This document shows positions 41,770 through 49,874 of a DNA stretch of 64,000 nucleotides, piece by piece. Under the pieces are notes generated by a model. It was not told where the DNA came from, did no database searches, and saw nothing but the letters and a program-made list of their open reading frames with translations. The DNA lies in assembly GCF_018130245.1 (NCBI RefSeq), contig NZ_JAFCKP010000006.1, positions 1-64,000 on the forward strand. Direction: 5' to 3'. How positions within the stretch are numbered: position 1 is the stretch's first letter; each line of letters starts with the position of its first letter. This stretch comes from Bradyrhizobium sp. SZCCT0231 (lineage in GTDB: Bacteria > Pseudomonadota > Alphaproteobacteria > Rhizobiales > Xanthobacteraceae). Both the position numbers and the translations under genes were made by a program.

Positions 41770-42225
41770 CTATGCCACGTCCAAAAGAGCAAAAGACTCG
41801 TGCAGACTTGCAGCGAAAGCGCTCGCATTTATGCCACCTGTGCCCAATGGCACAGCGTCCTTTCCCGGACGGAATTCTCGAAGAGCTTGCGTTTGAGGAG
41901 CCACAATTGTCCGCGTAGCACCGGTTCGATCGAAAGCTACAAGCGCCCTGGGGGCCGTCCCACAGTCCTCATGGCACCAATCGCGTGCGCCAGCGCCTTG
42001 CGCGCAAGTCGGCGCCGCAACGGGTGCAAATGGTTTTGAGATCTTGATCAGCTCCGCCGTGATGTCCTCATAGAGGCCGTCGGGCAAAATCGCTCCGGAT
42101 CGACCGACATCGCGCGGCGTCTCTTCTTTCAAGCGATATTCGGTGGCGACAACCGTGCGCCGGACGCCGCAACCGACGCCGACCACGCTCACCGCGGCCG
42201 AGACGACGCATCCCTGCTGGAGCAT
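41770..42225 (-). CDS. Hypothetical protein
   Basis: A 151-residue frame with codon use like real genes. The N-terminus (VVSAAVSVVGVGCGVRRTVV) is weakly hydrophobic, perhaps a poor signal peptide, and three Cys occur in the middle (CAQGAGARDWCHEDC). No family recognised. It lies between the two regulator genes on the same strand. Confidence 0.45.
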   Translation of the reverse strand: MLQQGCVVSAAVSVVGVGCGVRRTVVATEYRLKEETPRDVGRSGAILPDGLYEDITAELIKISKPFAPVAAPTCAQGAGARDWCHEDCGTAPRALVAFDRTGATRTIVAPQTQALREFRPGKDAVPLGTGGINASAFAASLHESFALLDVA

Positions 42226-42391
42226 CTTTCATCGAGGGCACGGCGACCGGCAGACGTCGCCAGGCACCCTCGCCTTCGATCACGAGGCTCCCGCGTCGCG
42301 AAGTCGCCAACCCGCAAACTACGGGATCCTGGCGTGGTCGACACTGCTTGAGCGAGCTCCGCCACCACCAAAACAGAGCCCCGGAACCACA

Positions 42392-43192
42392 TCAAAGCGA
42401 CCGCAGTCGAGAAAATGCAGCGGTCACCCGATCGGCCTTCGAAGCAGAAATCGGTCCATCGGTCTGCGCTCGTCGGTCGCCGACGACCACTTCCGGGCCT
42501 TGGCTATTATCCTGGTCGATCAGGAACCGATTGCTTCTCATTCTGCTGGTGGTCAACCTGTCCCTGGGCCCGACAAGCTTGGCGGCTATGAAGGCTGCCT
42601 CCGTCCGATTGCGGGCACAAAGCGCGCGCAGGAGCGCCGCCGTATGGATCTTGCTAGTCCCCTCCGCGATGCTCAGCTCGCGCGCAATCTCTTTATTCGA
42701 CATTCCCTGAGCCAGCAGCGGAAGGATTTCGTTTTGCCGGCGCGTCAATCGCAGAGACTCCAATTTGACGTTGACGGCTTGAGCTGGCTCCGGCCGGCTG
42801 ACGTCGTCATCGGCCAGCCACCGCGGAACATAAATGCGTCCGGTCAACAGGTCGCCGATCGCAGACAGCAATTCCTCATCCGACTGAAGCTTGGGCAGAA
42901 ACCCGTGAAACCCAGCCGAAAGGCATTTCAGCACGTCCGCGCGGCTGCTCGAAGCCGACATCACCGCAATACGAGTAGCCGGCCTCAAGTCGACGATTTC
43001 GGAGAGAACGGCAAGCGAACGCTGATTGAGGCAATCTCGATCAATCAGGATCAGATCGATATCTGTCTGCAGCTCGAAATTCGCGAGCTGCGACGCGTCT
43101 ATGACGCGAGACTTCTTAAACCGTGCCTCAACTACCTCTCGGAGGCCACTGCGATAAACACTATGCTCATCAACAATTAGAATTGCAGGCAC
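42392..43192 (-). CDS. NarL/FixJ-family response regulator
   Basis: A 266-residue protein. The receiver domain has the acidic pair Asp8-Glu9, phospho-acceptor Asp51 in LILIDRDCLN, Ser/Ala switch in AVMSASSS and the Lys in FLPKLQSDE. The LuxR-type helix-turn-helix has LTRRQNEILPLLAQGMSNKE and IARELSIAEGTSKIH. A 65-residue tail follows that is not part of the family. The start is a GTG with GGAG 9 nt before it. No histidine kinase is near, so it is an orphan; it could act with the Crp/Fnr protein on the polysaccharide genes. Confidence 0.88.
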   Translation of the reverse strand: MPAILIVDEHSVYRSGLREVVEARFKKSRVIDASQLANFELQTDIDLILIDRDCLNQRSLAVLSEIVDLRPATRIAVMSASSSRADVLKCLSAGFHGFLPKLQSDEELLSAIGDLLTGRIYVPRWLADDDVSRPEPAQAVNVKLESLRLTRRQNEILPLLAQGMSNKEIARELSIAEGTSKIHTAALLRALCARNRTEAAFIAAKLVGPRDRLTTSRMRSNRFLIDQDNSQGPEVVVGDRRAQTDGPISASKADRVTAAFSRLRSL

Positions 43193-43489
43193 TGCTCAAT
43201 CTCCGAGCAATCCCGTACTCTTACCCGGGACTCTCACACCGTTGGCAGCTTGAACTGATTAAGCGGCAAAACACCTTCGATCGGCACGTTTGCTCGGTAT
43301 CCCCTCTCTCCGGGCTACACGCCACCCTCCCCTCAAACAGGAATTGCCGCGCTGCAACAATGTTATAACTAGCCGGGGAAAAGTCAACAGATTACAACAA
43401 ATGGTTTCCAAATGTTGCCGCCCCAATGAGCCTCGTTGGCTCCATAGCGTCGGCAGACAAATGCGTGAACCTTTCCGTCGCAGAAGATA

Positions 43490-44548
43490 CTAAGTGCGCG
43501 CAATCGCCGGAAGGATTTCGGGGATTGGCGTCCACCGCAGATGGGGATCCAACTGCTCCGTTTGCTGCAGGTGTCGCAGTTCGGAGAGACGCGTAAATGG
43601 CGCGGCATTGAACGTCGCTTCGTCGAGTTGGATGCGCTTGAACACGCCCTTCAATTGACTCGCGCCGCGCTGCGCATTCCATTGGCAGCGGAAATTCGGC
43701 ATGTGGGCCTTGATCTTCGTGAAGGAGACTCGATAGCTGCGATTGTCAGGACCACTCGGGCCGAACGAAAGATCGCAACCGGTGAAAGTATCGTTCACGA
43801 TCTCCGCGATCTCTCGCACCGTGTAGTTCTGACTTTCGTCGCCGACATTGAACGCCTCGGCGCAAACCGCTTCGCGGGGCGCATCCAGGGCGCACAGGAT
43901 GGCCTGGCAGATGTCTTCGATGTGGACCAACGGGCGACAAGGCGTGCCGTCGCTCATGACGCGGATTTTTCCCGTTGTGAACGCCCACCCTGCAAGGTTG
44001 TTCAGGACGAGATCGAAGCGCTGTCGGGGAGACGCTCCGAACGCGGTGGCGTTGCGCAGAAACACGGGCGTGAACCGGGAGTCGGTCAGCTCGACGAGAT
44101 CGCGTTCGACGAGCACTTTGCATCGCGCATAGGCCGTCTGAGGTTCGCAGGAAGACGTCTCGGATTTCACCTCGCTGCCGGCGGCGCCATAGATGCTGCA
44201 GGAGGACGCGTAGATGAATCGCCCGATACCTGCTTCCCTGCACATGCGGGCAAATCCGACGGACCCGCGATGGTTGATCTCCATCGTAATCGCGGGATCA
44301 TTCTCTCCCAGCGGATCATTGGAGAGCTCCGCCAAATGAACCACAGCGTCGAAGCCTTCCAAATCCGACAGTGACAGCTGCCGCGTATCCCGCGACATGA
44401 CCATCGGCCGTGTCCTGCCGTCATCGAACAACCAGCCGCGGCGGTAGAGGCCGGTATCGATCCCAATCGCATCATAACCGTGCTCGAGCAATCTCGGGCC
44501 GAGCACCGCTCCGATATATCCGTCAGCTCCGGTGAAGAGAACGCGCAT
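43490..44548 (-). CDS. NAD-dependent epimerase/dehydratase (extended SDR)
   Basis: A 352-residue nucleotide-sugar SDR. Start 44548 (MRVLFTGADGYIG) has GAGGAG 9 nt upstream and begins directly with the NAD motif. It has HLAELSNDPL, the active-site YASSCSIYG and TAYARCK (Tyr-x3-Lys), then VLRNATAFGASPRQRFD. It may perform a 4,6-dehydration, 4-reduction or epimerisation on the CDP-sugar from the adjacent RfbF; which one cannot be settled. The stop of rfbF is 13 nt upstream, so they are one transcript. The 297 bp beyond its end hold no gene. Confidence 0.87.
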   Translation of the reverse strand: MRVLFTGADGYIGAVLGPRLLEHGYDAIGIDTGLYRRGWLFDDGRTRPMVMSRDTRQLSLSDLEGFDAVVHLAELSNDPLGENDPAITMEINHRGSVGFARMCREAGIGRFIYASSCSIYGAAGSEVKSETSSCEPQTAYARCKVLVERDLVELTDSRFTPVFLRNATAFGASPRQRFDLVLNNLAGWAFTTGKIRVMSDGTPCRPLVHIEDICQAILCALDAPREAVCAEAFNVGDESQNYTVREIAEIVNDTFTGCDLSFGPSGPDNRSYRVSFTKIKAHMPNFRCQWNAQRGASQLKGVFKRIQLDEATFNAAPFTRLSELRHLQQTEQLDPHLRWTPIPEILPAIART

Positions 44549-44561
44549 CTGATTCATCTCC

Positions 44562-45404
44562 TCAGAGGGTTGCCCGATCGGGAATTGCGGGGTGCGGTAT
44601 CTTGGCGCCTCCATTCGCGGCGCCGCCCTTGTTCCAGACGCACCAGGGTGGATCTCCGCTGTCCCAGAGATCCTGCAGAATGGCCTTGTCGCGCAAGGTG
44701 TCCATATTCTGCCAGTAGCCGCGGTGCCTGTAGACGGCGAGCTGGTCCTGCTCGGTCAGACGGGCAAGTGGCTCGTTTTCCCAGCTCGTGCTGTCATCGT
44801 CGATGAGATCGAGGGCCTGAGGCTCGACGACGAAGAAACCTCCGTTGATGACCTGGCCGTCGCTCGCGTCCTTCTCGCGAAAGCCGGCGGCGCGGGGACG
44901 GTCAGACGAGAGATTGATCGCGCCAAAGCGGCCGGGCAACTGGACCGCGGTAACCGTCGCCAGGGCACCCTGTTGATGGTGGAATTTGATTAGCGCACGG
45001 ATATCGACGTCGCTGACGCCATCGCCGTATGTCATGCAGAAGGTCGAATTCCCGAGATGCTCGCGCACGCGCTTGACGCGTCCCCCGGTCATCGTCTTCT
45101 CCCCGGTATCGACAAGCGTCACCTGCCAGGGCTCCGATCCGTTTCGATGCATTTCGATGCGGTTGCGCTGAAGATCGAGCGTGAAGTCTCCCTGATGGGA
45201 CAAATAGCTCATGAAATAGTCTTTGATCACCGTACCCTTGTAGCCGCAGCAAATGACGAACTCGTTGAGGCCGTGGTGGGAATACAGCTTCATGATATGC
45301 CACAGGATCGGACGACCACCGATTTCAACCAGCGGCTTCGGGACCACCGAAGTGTGCTCGCTCAATCTCGTACCGTAGCCACCGGCGAGAATAACAACCT
45401 TCAT
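44562..45404 (-). CDS. rfbF: Glucose-1-phosphate cytidylyltransferase
   Basis: A 280-residue nucleotidyltransferase, somewhat longer than the usual 257. It makes CDP-glucose from CTP and glucose 1-phosphate. The N-terminal signature is LAGGYGTRLSEHTSVVPKPL, then GGRPILWHIMKLYSHHG, the metal site YGDGVSDVD and HRGYWQNMDTLRDK. TAGGAGATC precedes the start. This is the entry step to CDP-linked 6-deoxysugars; the CDP-glucose 4,6-dehydratase could be the following SDR or lie elsewhere. A locus palindrome lies 94 bp upstream, shared with the divergent acyltransferase. Confidence 0.9.
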   Translation of the reverse strand: MKVVILAGGYGTRLSEHTSVVPKPLVEIGGRPILWHIMKLYSHHGLNEFVICCGYKGTVIKDYFMSYLSHQGDFTLDLQRNRIEMHRNGSEPWQVTLVDTGEKTMTGGRVKRVREHLGNSTFCMTYGDGVSDVDIRALIKFHHQQGALATVTAVQLPGRFGAINLSSDRPRAAGFREKDASDGQVINGGFFVVEPQALDLIDDDSTSWENEPLARLTEQDQLAVYRHRGYWQNMDTLRDKAILQDLWDSGDPPWCVWNKGGAANGGAKIPHPAIPDRATL

Positions 45405-45497
45405 AGGGATCTCCTATCCTGGGTTCCCCACCGAACATGCGCGGATGCATCTTCGGATGGCGCAGCCCGGACCGTAGTTCGCTGCGGCACGACCGAG

Positions 45498-45511
45498 TTG
45501 ATGACCGTCAA
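45498..45511. promoter_or_regulatory. TTGA-N6-TCAA palindrome TTGATGACCGTCAA
   Basis: Exact match in the divergent promoter between rfbF (start 45404, 94 bp) and the acyltransferase (start 45578, 67 bp). One site could serve both transcripts. Confidence 0.7.
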
Positions 45512-45577
45512 CTCGGCAAAGCGGCGCCGGTCGATGCGCTACTCCTCGTCATCACAAGCGTTCGCGCACGTGACGAT

Positions 45578-46816
45578 ATGACATTCGTCAACTCGCCGAT
45601 CTACGCTGCCGATATTCTAAGCTCGAGGCGAACGTCTAACACCCTAGCGGAACACACGTTGACATCGATCGGTGACAAGTGGGAAGCGGCGAAGGGACGA
45701 CCCGCGGGCTTCGATCTCCTGCGCATCTCATTGGCAGTCGCCGTCATCCTCTGGCACTCAGTCGCAGTCTGCTACGGCGTATCCGCCGAACATTGGTTCT
45801 ATGGCGGCTTATTGAAGCCTCTTGTCTGGTTTATTGTCCCCGCCTTTTTTGCCCTCAGCGGGCTTCTCGTTGCGGGAAGCCTCGAGCGGAACAGCCTTCC
45901 GGCGTTCGTCACGCTGCGGGTTATCAGGATATTCCCTGCCCTGACTGCAGAAGTCGTGATCTCGGCGATGCTGATCGGCCCGATCTTCACAAACCTCGCC
46001 CTGTCGCAATATTTTTCCGATCCCGACTTCTATCGCTATTTCCTCAATACAATCGGTGACATTCACTTCCATTTGCCCGGCGTATTCTCGGACCTGCCCG
46101 TACCGAACATGGTGAACAGCCAGCTTTGGACCGTTCCGCACGAACTCGAATGTTATGTTGCCATCAGTGCGGCCGCGTTAATCGGTTTGACGAGGCGTCA
46201 CCGGCTCTTCTTATTCGCGGTCCTCTTCGTCGTGACCGCATTGGCGCTGCGTGACATCGGTGGCGGGAAGCCCGCCTCGCCTGCCGCTCCGCCTGGCCGG
46301 ATGCTAGTTCTCGCATTCCTGTGCGGAGTGGCGCTGTTCCTGAATCGAACCCGGATCGTGTTCTCGCACTGGCTGCTACTGGCCAGCCTCGTTGGCTTCG
46401 TTGCTTCCGTGCTCGCCTCGAACCGCACCGGCGAGGATCTGGCCGCGCTCTTCGTCAGCTACCTCACGGTGTATCTCGGACTGCTCAATTTCAAAGTCGG
46501 ACCTGTCACCCGGTTGGCCGATTACTCATATGGCATCTATCTCTACGGATTTCCGATTCAGCAGACAGTTGCCCAACTCTTGCCGAACTACCGCGTCTGG
46601 TACGTAAATTTCGGGATCAGCCTTGCCGTGACTTCAATCTTCGCAATTTCATCCTGGCATCTGCTCGAATCCAGGGTGATGGCGGGGAAGAAGCCGATCC
46701 TGGCGTTCGTCTCAATGCTCGTGGATCGAGTGAGATACATGATCGCAACCGTGTGGAGTTCGCTGTTTCGGCGTCCTACGGAAGCTTCCAAGCAGCCGCC
46801 GGCTCCGACAAACTGA
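45578..46816 (+). CDS. Acyltransferase family 3 (OafA/ExoZ type) membrane protein
   Basis: A 412-residue protein with about ten membrane segments. Family motifs are FDLLRISLAVAVILWHSVAV (catalytic His), FFALSGLLVAGSLER, the VNSQLWTVPHELECYVAISA active region, and the LADYSYGIYLYGFPIQQTV end. It adds acetyl or another acyl group to sugars of the polymer. The open frame starts earlier (45437), but the promoter palindrome at 45498 would lie inside it, so the ATG at 45578 is used. Confidence 0.88.
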   Translation: MTFVNSPIYAADILSSRRTSNTLAEHTLTSIGDKWEAAKGRPAGFDLLRISLAVAVILWHSVAVCYGVSAEHWFYGGLLKPLVWFIVPAFFALSGLLVAGSLERNSLPAFVTLRVIRIFPALTAEVVISAMLIGPIFTNLALSQYFSDPDFYRYFLNTIGDIHFHLPGVFSDLPVPNMVNSQLWTVPHELECYVAISAAALIGLTRRHRLFLFAVLFVVTALALRDIGGGKPASPAAPPGRMLVLAFLCGVALFLNRTRIVFSHWLLLASLVGFVASVLASNRTGEDLAALFVSYLTVYLGLLNFKVGPVTRLADYSYGIYLYGFPIQQTVAQLLPNYRVWYVNFGISLAVTSIFAISSWHLLESRVMAGKKPILAFVSMLVDRVRYMIATVWSSLFRRPTEASKQPPAPTN

Positions 46817-46866
46817 GCCATATGGGAAGCCCCAGCCGGGAGCCAGGAAAAACAATCCAGCGTGCC

Positions 46867-49071
46867 TCACGTCCCCGAGAGGCGACGGGCCAGCCGACGA
46901 AATAGGCTCATTTGCCCATAGGTCGCGGGATTGGGGCCGATCCTTCCATCAGGCCGGTCGAGCCTCGAAATGACGTCGTGGTCCTCACTGGTCAGCTCGA
47001 AGTCGAACAGGTCGATGTTCTCGGCCATGCGGGCCGCGTTTGCCGATTTCGGTATCGCGATCGTGCCATTTTCGAGGTGCCAGCGAAGTACGATCTGCGC
47101 GGGCGAACAGCCGCACCGTTCCGCGATGGCCAGTATTCTCGGATTGTCGAGAGCCGCGCCCCTTCCGAGGGGACTCCATGCCTGAGTCACGATGCCATAG
47201 CGCTCGTGGATATTCCGCAGCTCGCGCTGCTGGAAGGCCGGATGCAGCTCGATCTGGTTGACCGCCGGTACGACGCCGGTCTCGTCCACGATGCGCTCCA
47301 GATGATCGGCCATGAAGTTCGATACGCCGATCGACCGAACGCGCCCCTGCTTCCGGAGCTCGACCAGCGCGCGCCAGGTCTCGACATAAGCCCGCCGCTC
47401 AGGGCATGGCCAATGGATCAGATAGAGATCGACGACGTCGAGCTGCAACCTTGCAAGGCTTGCGTCAAACGCACGCATTGTCCGATCGTATCCCTGGTCC
47501 TCGTTTCGAAGCTTGGTCGTGACGTAGACTTGATTTCTCGCCCGCTTCAGGGCCGCGCCGACTCCGCTCTCATTTCCGTAGTCTGCGGCGGTGTCGATCA
47601 GGCGATAACCTGCGCCGATCGCGGATGTAACGGCTTCCGGCGCTATCGCGTCATCGATCTGCCAGACTCCGAGGCCGAGTTGCGGCAATGCATGACCGTC
47701 GTTGAGCAACACCATCGGCACCCGGGTTGCAGTCATGGCAAGGTGCTCCCGCGTCGGCTCCGTCTGCTTCAACGGCCCCCCGGAGGCCGCCGATGGCAAG
47801 GACGGCCCGACTCCAGCAGCAGCAGCGGGCACCATGGCAAGATCGGATGCCAGCGCGTATGGCAAAGCGGCAGCGTCAACAACCACCGTCGGATGCAGCG
47901 GACGGCCACCGGTCCAGCCGTGAAGCATCTTGGCCTTCAACCAGTCACGGACTGTCGGCGTGCGGCTTTCAAAAGCGAAATAGAAGATTGCCGCTATGAG
48001 CAGGCAGGCCAGGATGAAACTTGCGTTGAGCCCGACCGAGCCCAGCGTGAATTCCTGCCGATCACTGGCAACGGTGACGTTCAGAAACAGCAGGATCGGG
48101 TAGTGAACCGCATAGAGGGAAAAGCTGAACTTTGCGAGTTCCCTGCCGGCTCGAAGAAATGAAGGCAGACGCACCTTCAGATGGTCTATGGCAACAATGC
48201 ATGCGGCCGTGCCTATCCCGACCGCCATGCTGAACGAGGCCCATTGAGGGAAGAGGCCTTTCGAGGTGAGAAGATACAATCCCGCCATGCTCAAGAGAAA
48301 GCCGCAACACCACGCCCAGGCCGGAATAACCAGCGCATAGGCGATCACGCCGAGACACCAGACGAAGAAAAAGAAGAGAAGCTTGAGGCCGATATGCGTG
48401 CCTCCGGCGTCAAGGTGTTCGGCGAGCGCAAACAGTCCCAGGACGGTGACGATCATTGCGATATACCCCGGCTTCTTGCGTACCGAAATCAGCGCAAAGA
48501 ACAGCACGTAGTACCAAAACTCGTTCGACAGGCTCCACAGAGCGACATTTCCTGCGAATTCCGGACAAGCTATCGTCTGGAGAAACAGGCTGTTGCAGAT
48601 CGCAGCCGCCACGCCAACAGGCGCGTGAAAGATGACCTGACTGTCGTAGATGTCCTGATGCGAGGTCACATAGGCCTGCCACCCGCTTGACTGCCGCGCG
48701 GAGACATAGAGGCAGAAGGATATCGTCAGCGCGGGCAGGAGCACGACATAGAGGCGCGACAAGCGCGCAGAGAAATAGTCGGCGGCACTCAATCGTCCTC
48801 GCAAGCCCCTGACCAGAGCGGGGCCTCCCACGAGATAACCGCTCAAGACGAAGAACACGAGAACAGCGGCGGGGCCGTTCGCGCTGGCCGCCCACAGGAT
48901 GGAGTAGACCATTCTGATCGCCGGGTCGTAACTCTCGCCCGGCAGCTTCTCCATGAACATCAACTGATAGGAATGAAACGTCAGGACCTCGACGGCGGCG
49001 AGGCCACGCGCAAGGTCAAGCCAGTCCGACAGACCGCTCGATACTCCGGTTTGCGCGCGAAAGCCGATCAC
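46867..49071 (-). CDS. Fusion: acyltransferase family 3 + aldo/keto reductase
   Basis: One 734-residue frame. The N-terminal 390 residues are an OafA-like acyltransferase with about ten membrane segments (ARGLAAVEVLTFHSYQLMFM, FFVLSGYLVGG, WSLSNEFWYYVLFFA). A linker (about 395 to 445) follows. Then comes a complete AKR of about 289 residues: LPQLGLGVWQIDD, Asp/Tyr in LIDTAADYGNESG, Lys in TTKLRNED, His in YLIHWPCP, SIGVSNF and the C-terminal IPKSANAARMAENI. The GTG at 49071 has GGAAGG 6 nt upstream and leaves the locus box 84 bp away; a TTG at 49149 is the alternative. An internal ATG at 47736 with GGGAG could also yield a free AKR. Confidence 0.8.
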   Translation of the reverse strand: MIGFRAQTGVSSGLSDWLDLARGLAAVEVLTFHSYQLMFMEKLPGESYDPAIRMVYSILWAASANGPAAVLVFFVLSGYLVGGPALVRGLRGRLSAADYFSARLSRLYVVLLPALTISFCLYVSARQSSGWQAYVTSHQDIYDSQVIFHAPVGVAAAICNSLFLQTIACPEFAGNVALWSLSNEFWYYVLFFALISVRKKPGYIAMIVTVLGLFALAEHLDAGGTHIGLKLLFFFFVWCLGVIAYALVIPAWAWCCGFLLSMAGLYLLTSKGLFPQWASFSMAVGIGTAACIVAIDHLKVRLPSFLRAGRELAKFSFSLYAVHYPILLFLNVTVASDRQEFTLGSVGLNASFILACLLIAAIFYFAFESRTPTVRDWLKAKMLHGWTGGRPLHPTVVVDAAALPYALASDLAMVPAAAAGVGPSLPSAASGGPLKQTEPTREHLAMTATRVPMVLLNDGHALPQLGLGVWQIDDAIAPEAVTSAIGAGYRLIDTAADYGNESGVGAALKRARNQVYVTTKLRNEDQGYDRTMRAFDASLARLQLDVVDLYLIHWPCPERRAYVETWRALVELRKQGRVRSIGVSNFMADHLERIVDETGVVPAVNQIELHPAFQQRELRNIHERYGIVTQAWSPLGRGAALDNPRILAIAERCGCSPAQIVLRWHLENGTIAIPKSANAARMAENIDLFDFELTSEDHDVISRLDRPDGRIGPNPATYGQMSLFRRLARRLSGT

Positions 49072-49154
49072 GTGATGCCTTCCGTCTCGAACCCTCTCAG
49101 CGAACACAGAAGAGACGCCATTCCTCTCGCTTAGCTCCGACCTTTCCAATCGAG

Positions 49155-49168
49155 TTGACGATGCTCAA
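49155..49168. promoter_or_regulatory. TTGA-N6-TCAA palindrome TTGACGATGCTCAA
   Basis: Exact TTGA-N6-TCAA site, 84 bp upstream of the proposed GTG start of the acyltransferase/AKR fusion. It overlaps nothing coding if that start is right. Confidence 0.65.
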
Positions 49169-49779
49169 TAATGGACGGTGCAAGAGTGTGAGGCGGAGAC
49201 CTGTCGTCGCACGGATCGCGAGTACCGCTCTCGCCGGCGAGGGACGGTGCTCTAAGCTTCAAACGTCGGAAGCGGCAAGCGTGTCTCCGAGGCGGGACAA
49301 TTCGACGCAATGTGCTCAATCTTCGATCGTGCCACGGCGAGCAAACGCCAAAAACAGCCGACGTTTCCTTGCGATAGCAACGACAGTGATCGCGCAGCTC
49401 TTGCTGCTTCAAGAGCCAGACATCACCATTGGAGGGCAATGTTGGGAGAAGGCCTCACTGGCACCCCATTCCGCAACAAAGCAATCACATTGATGACAGA
49501 ATCTGTTGCGAGCGTGAATTTGCATATGCGCTTGGTTGCCTTCGTAAAGGGCGTTGCTCCGACAACCGCCTGCTCAAATTGAGTGCAACCACAAGAACCG
49601 CGAAGAGTTCGTTGCGACGGGTCGATTGAACTTCACGCCGGCTTGGTTCATGCTTTCGGGAAAGGCTCAACGTGATTCGGTAAGCCCGATTTCGGTAATG
49701 TAGGACAGTGGCCGCGGGGCGTTCGGCCGGTTCTTGCACTGTCGAGTATCAGCAGAAGCAGCGATTGGTTGGCGCGAAC
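49169..49779. other. Long intergenic region, no gene recognised
   Basis: About 600 bp between the divergent fusion gene and the 830-residue surface protein gene. Open frames here are short, Ser/Arg-rich and lack ribosome binding sites. It is one of the longest non-coding gaps of the locus and probably carries regulatory DNA or a long leader. Confidence 0.45.
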
Positions 49780-49799
49780 GGTGTGATGTCGATCACACC
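49780..49799. promoter_or_regulatory. CRP-class palindrome TGTGA-N6-TCACA before the surface protein gene
   Basis: GGTGTGATGTCGATCACACC contains TGTGA-N6-TCACA at 49782-49797, with flanking bases also symmetric. It is 78 bp upstream of the start at 49875. It differs from the TTGA-N6-TCAA sites, so this gene may answer to another CRP-like regulator. Confidence 0.6.
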
Positions 49800-49874
49800 T
49801 TCTGGCCTCGCATCGTCGTGGTCACCCTTGAATGCTGTCTCACACACTCACATTCGAACAACTGGGAAGGTGAA

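Noticed and set aside
42143-43180. Plus-strand frame of 345 codons
   Set aside because: Shadow of the NarL-type regulator, which has all receiver and helix-turn-helix residues.
49155-49493. Plus-strand frame of 112 codons in the long gap
   Set aside because: No ribosome binding site, Ser/Arg-rich, starts inside the regulatory palindrome.
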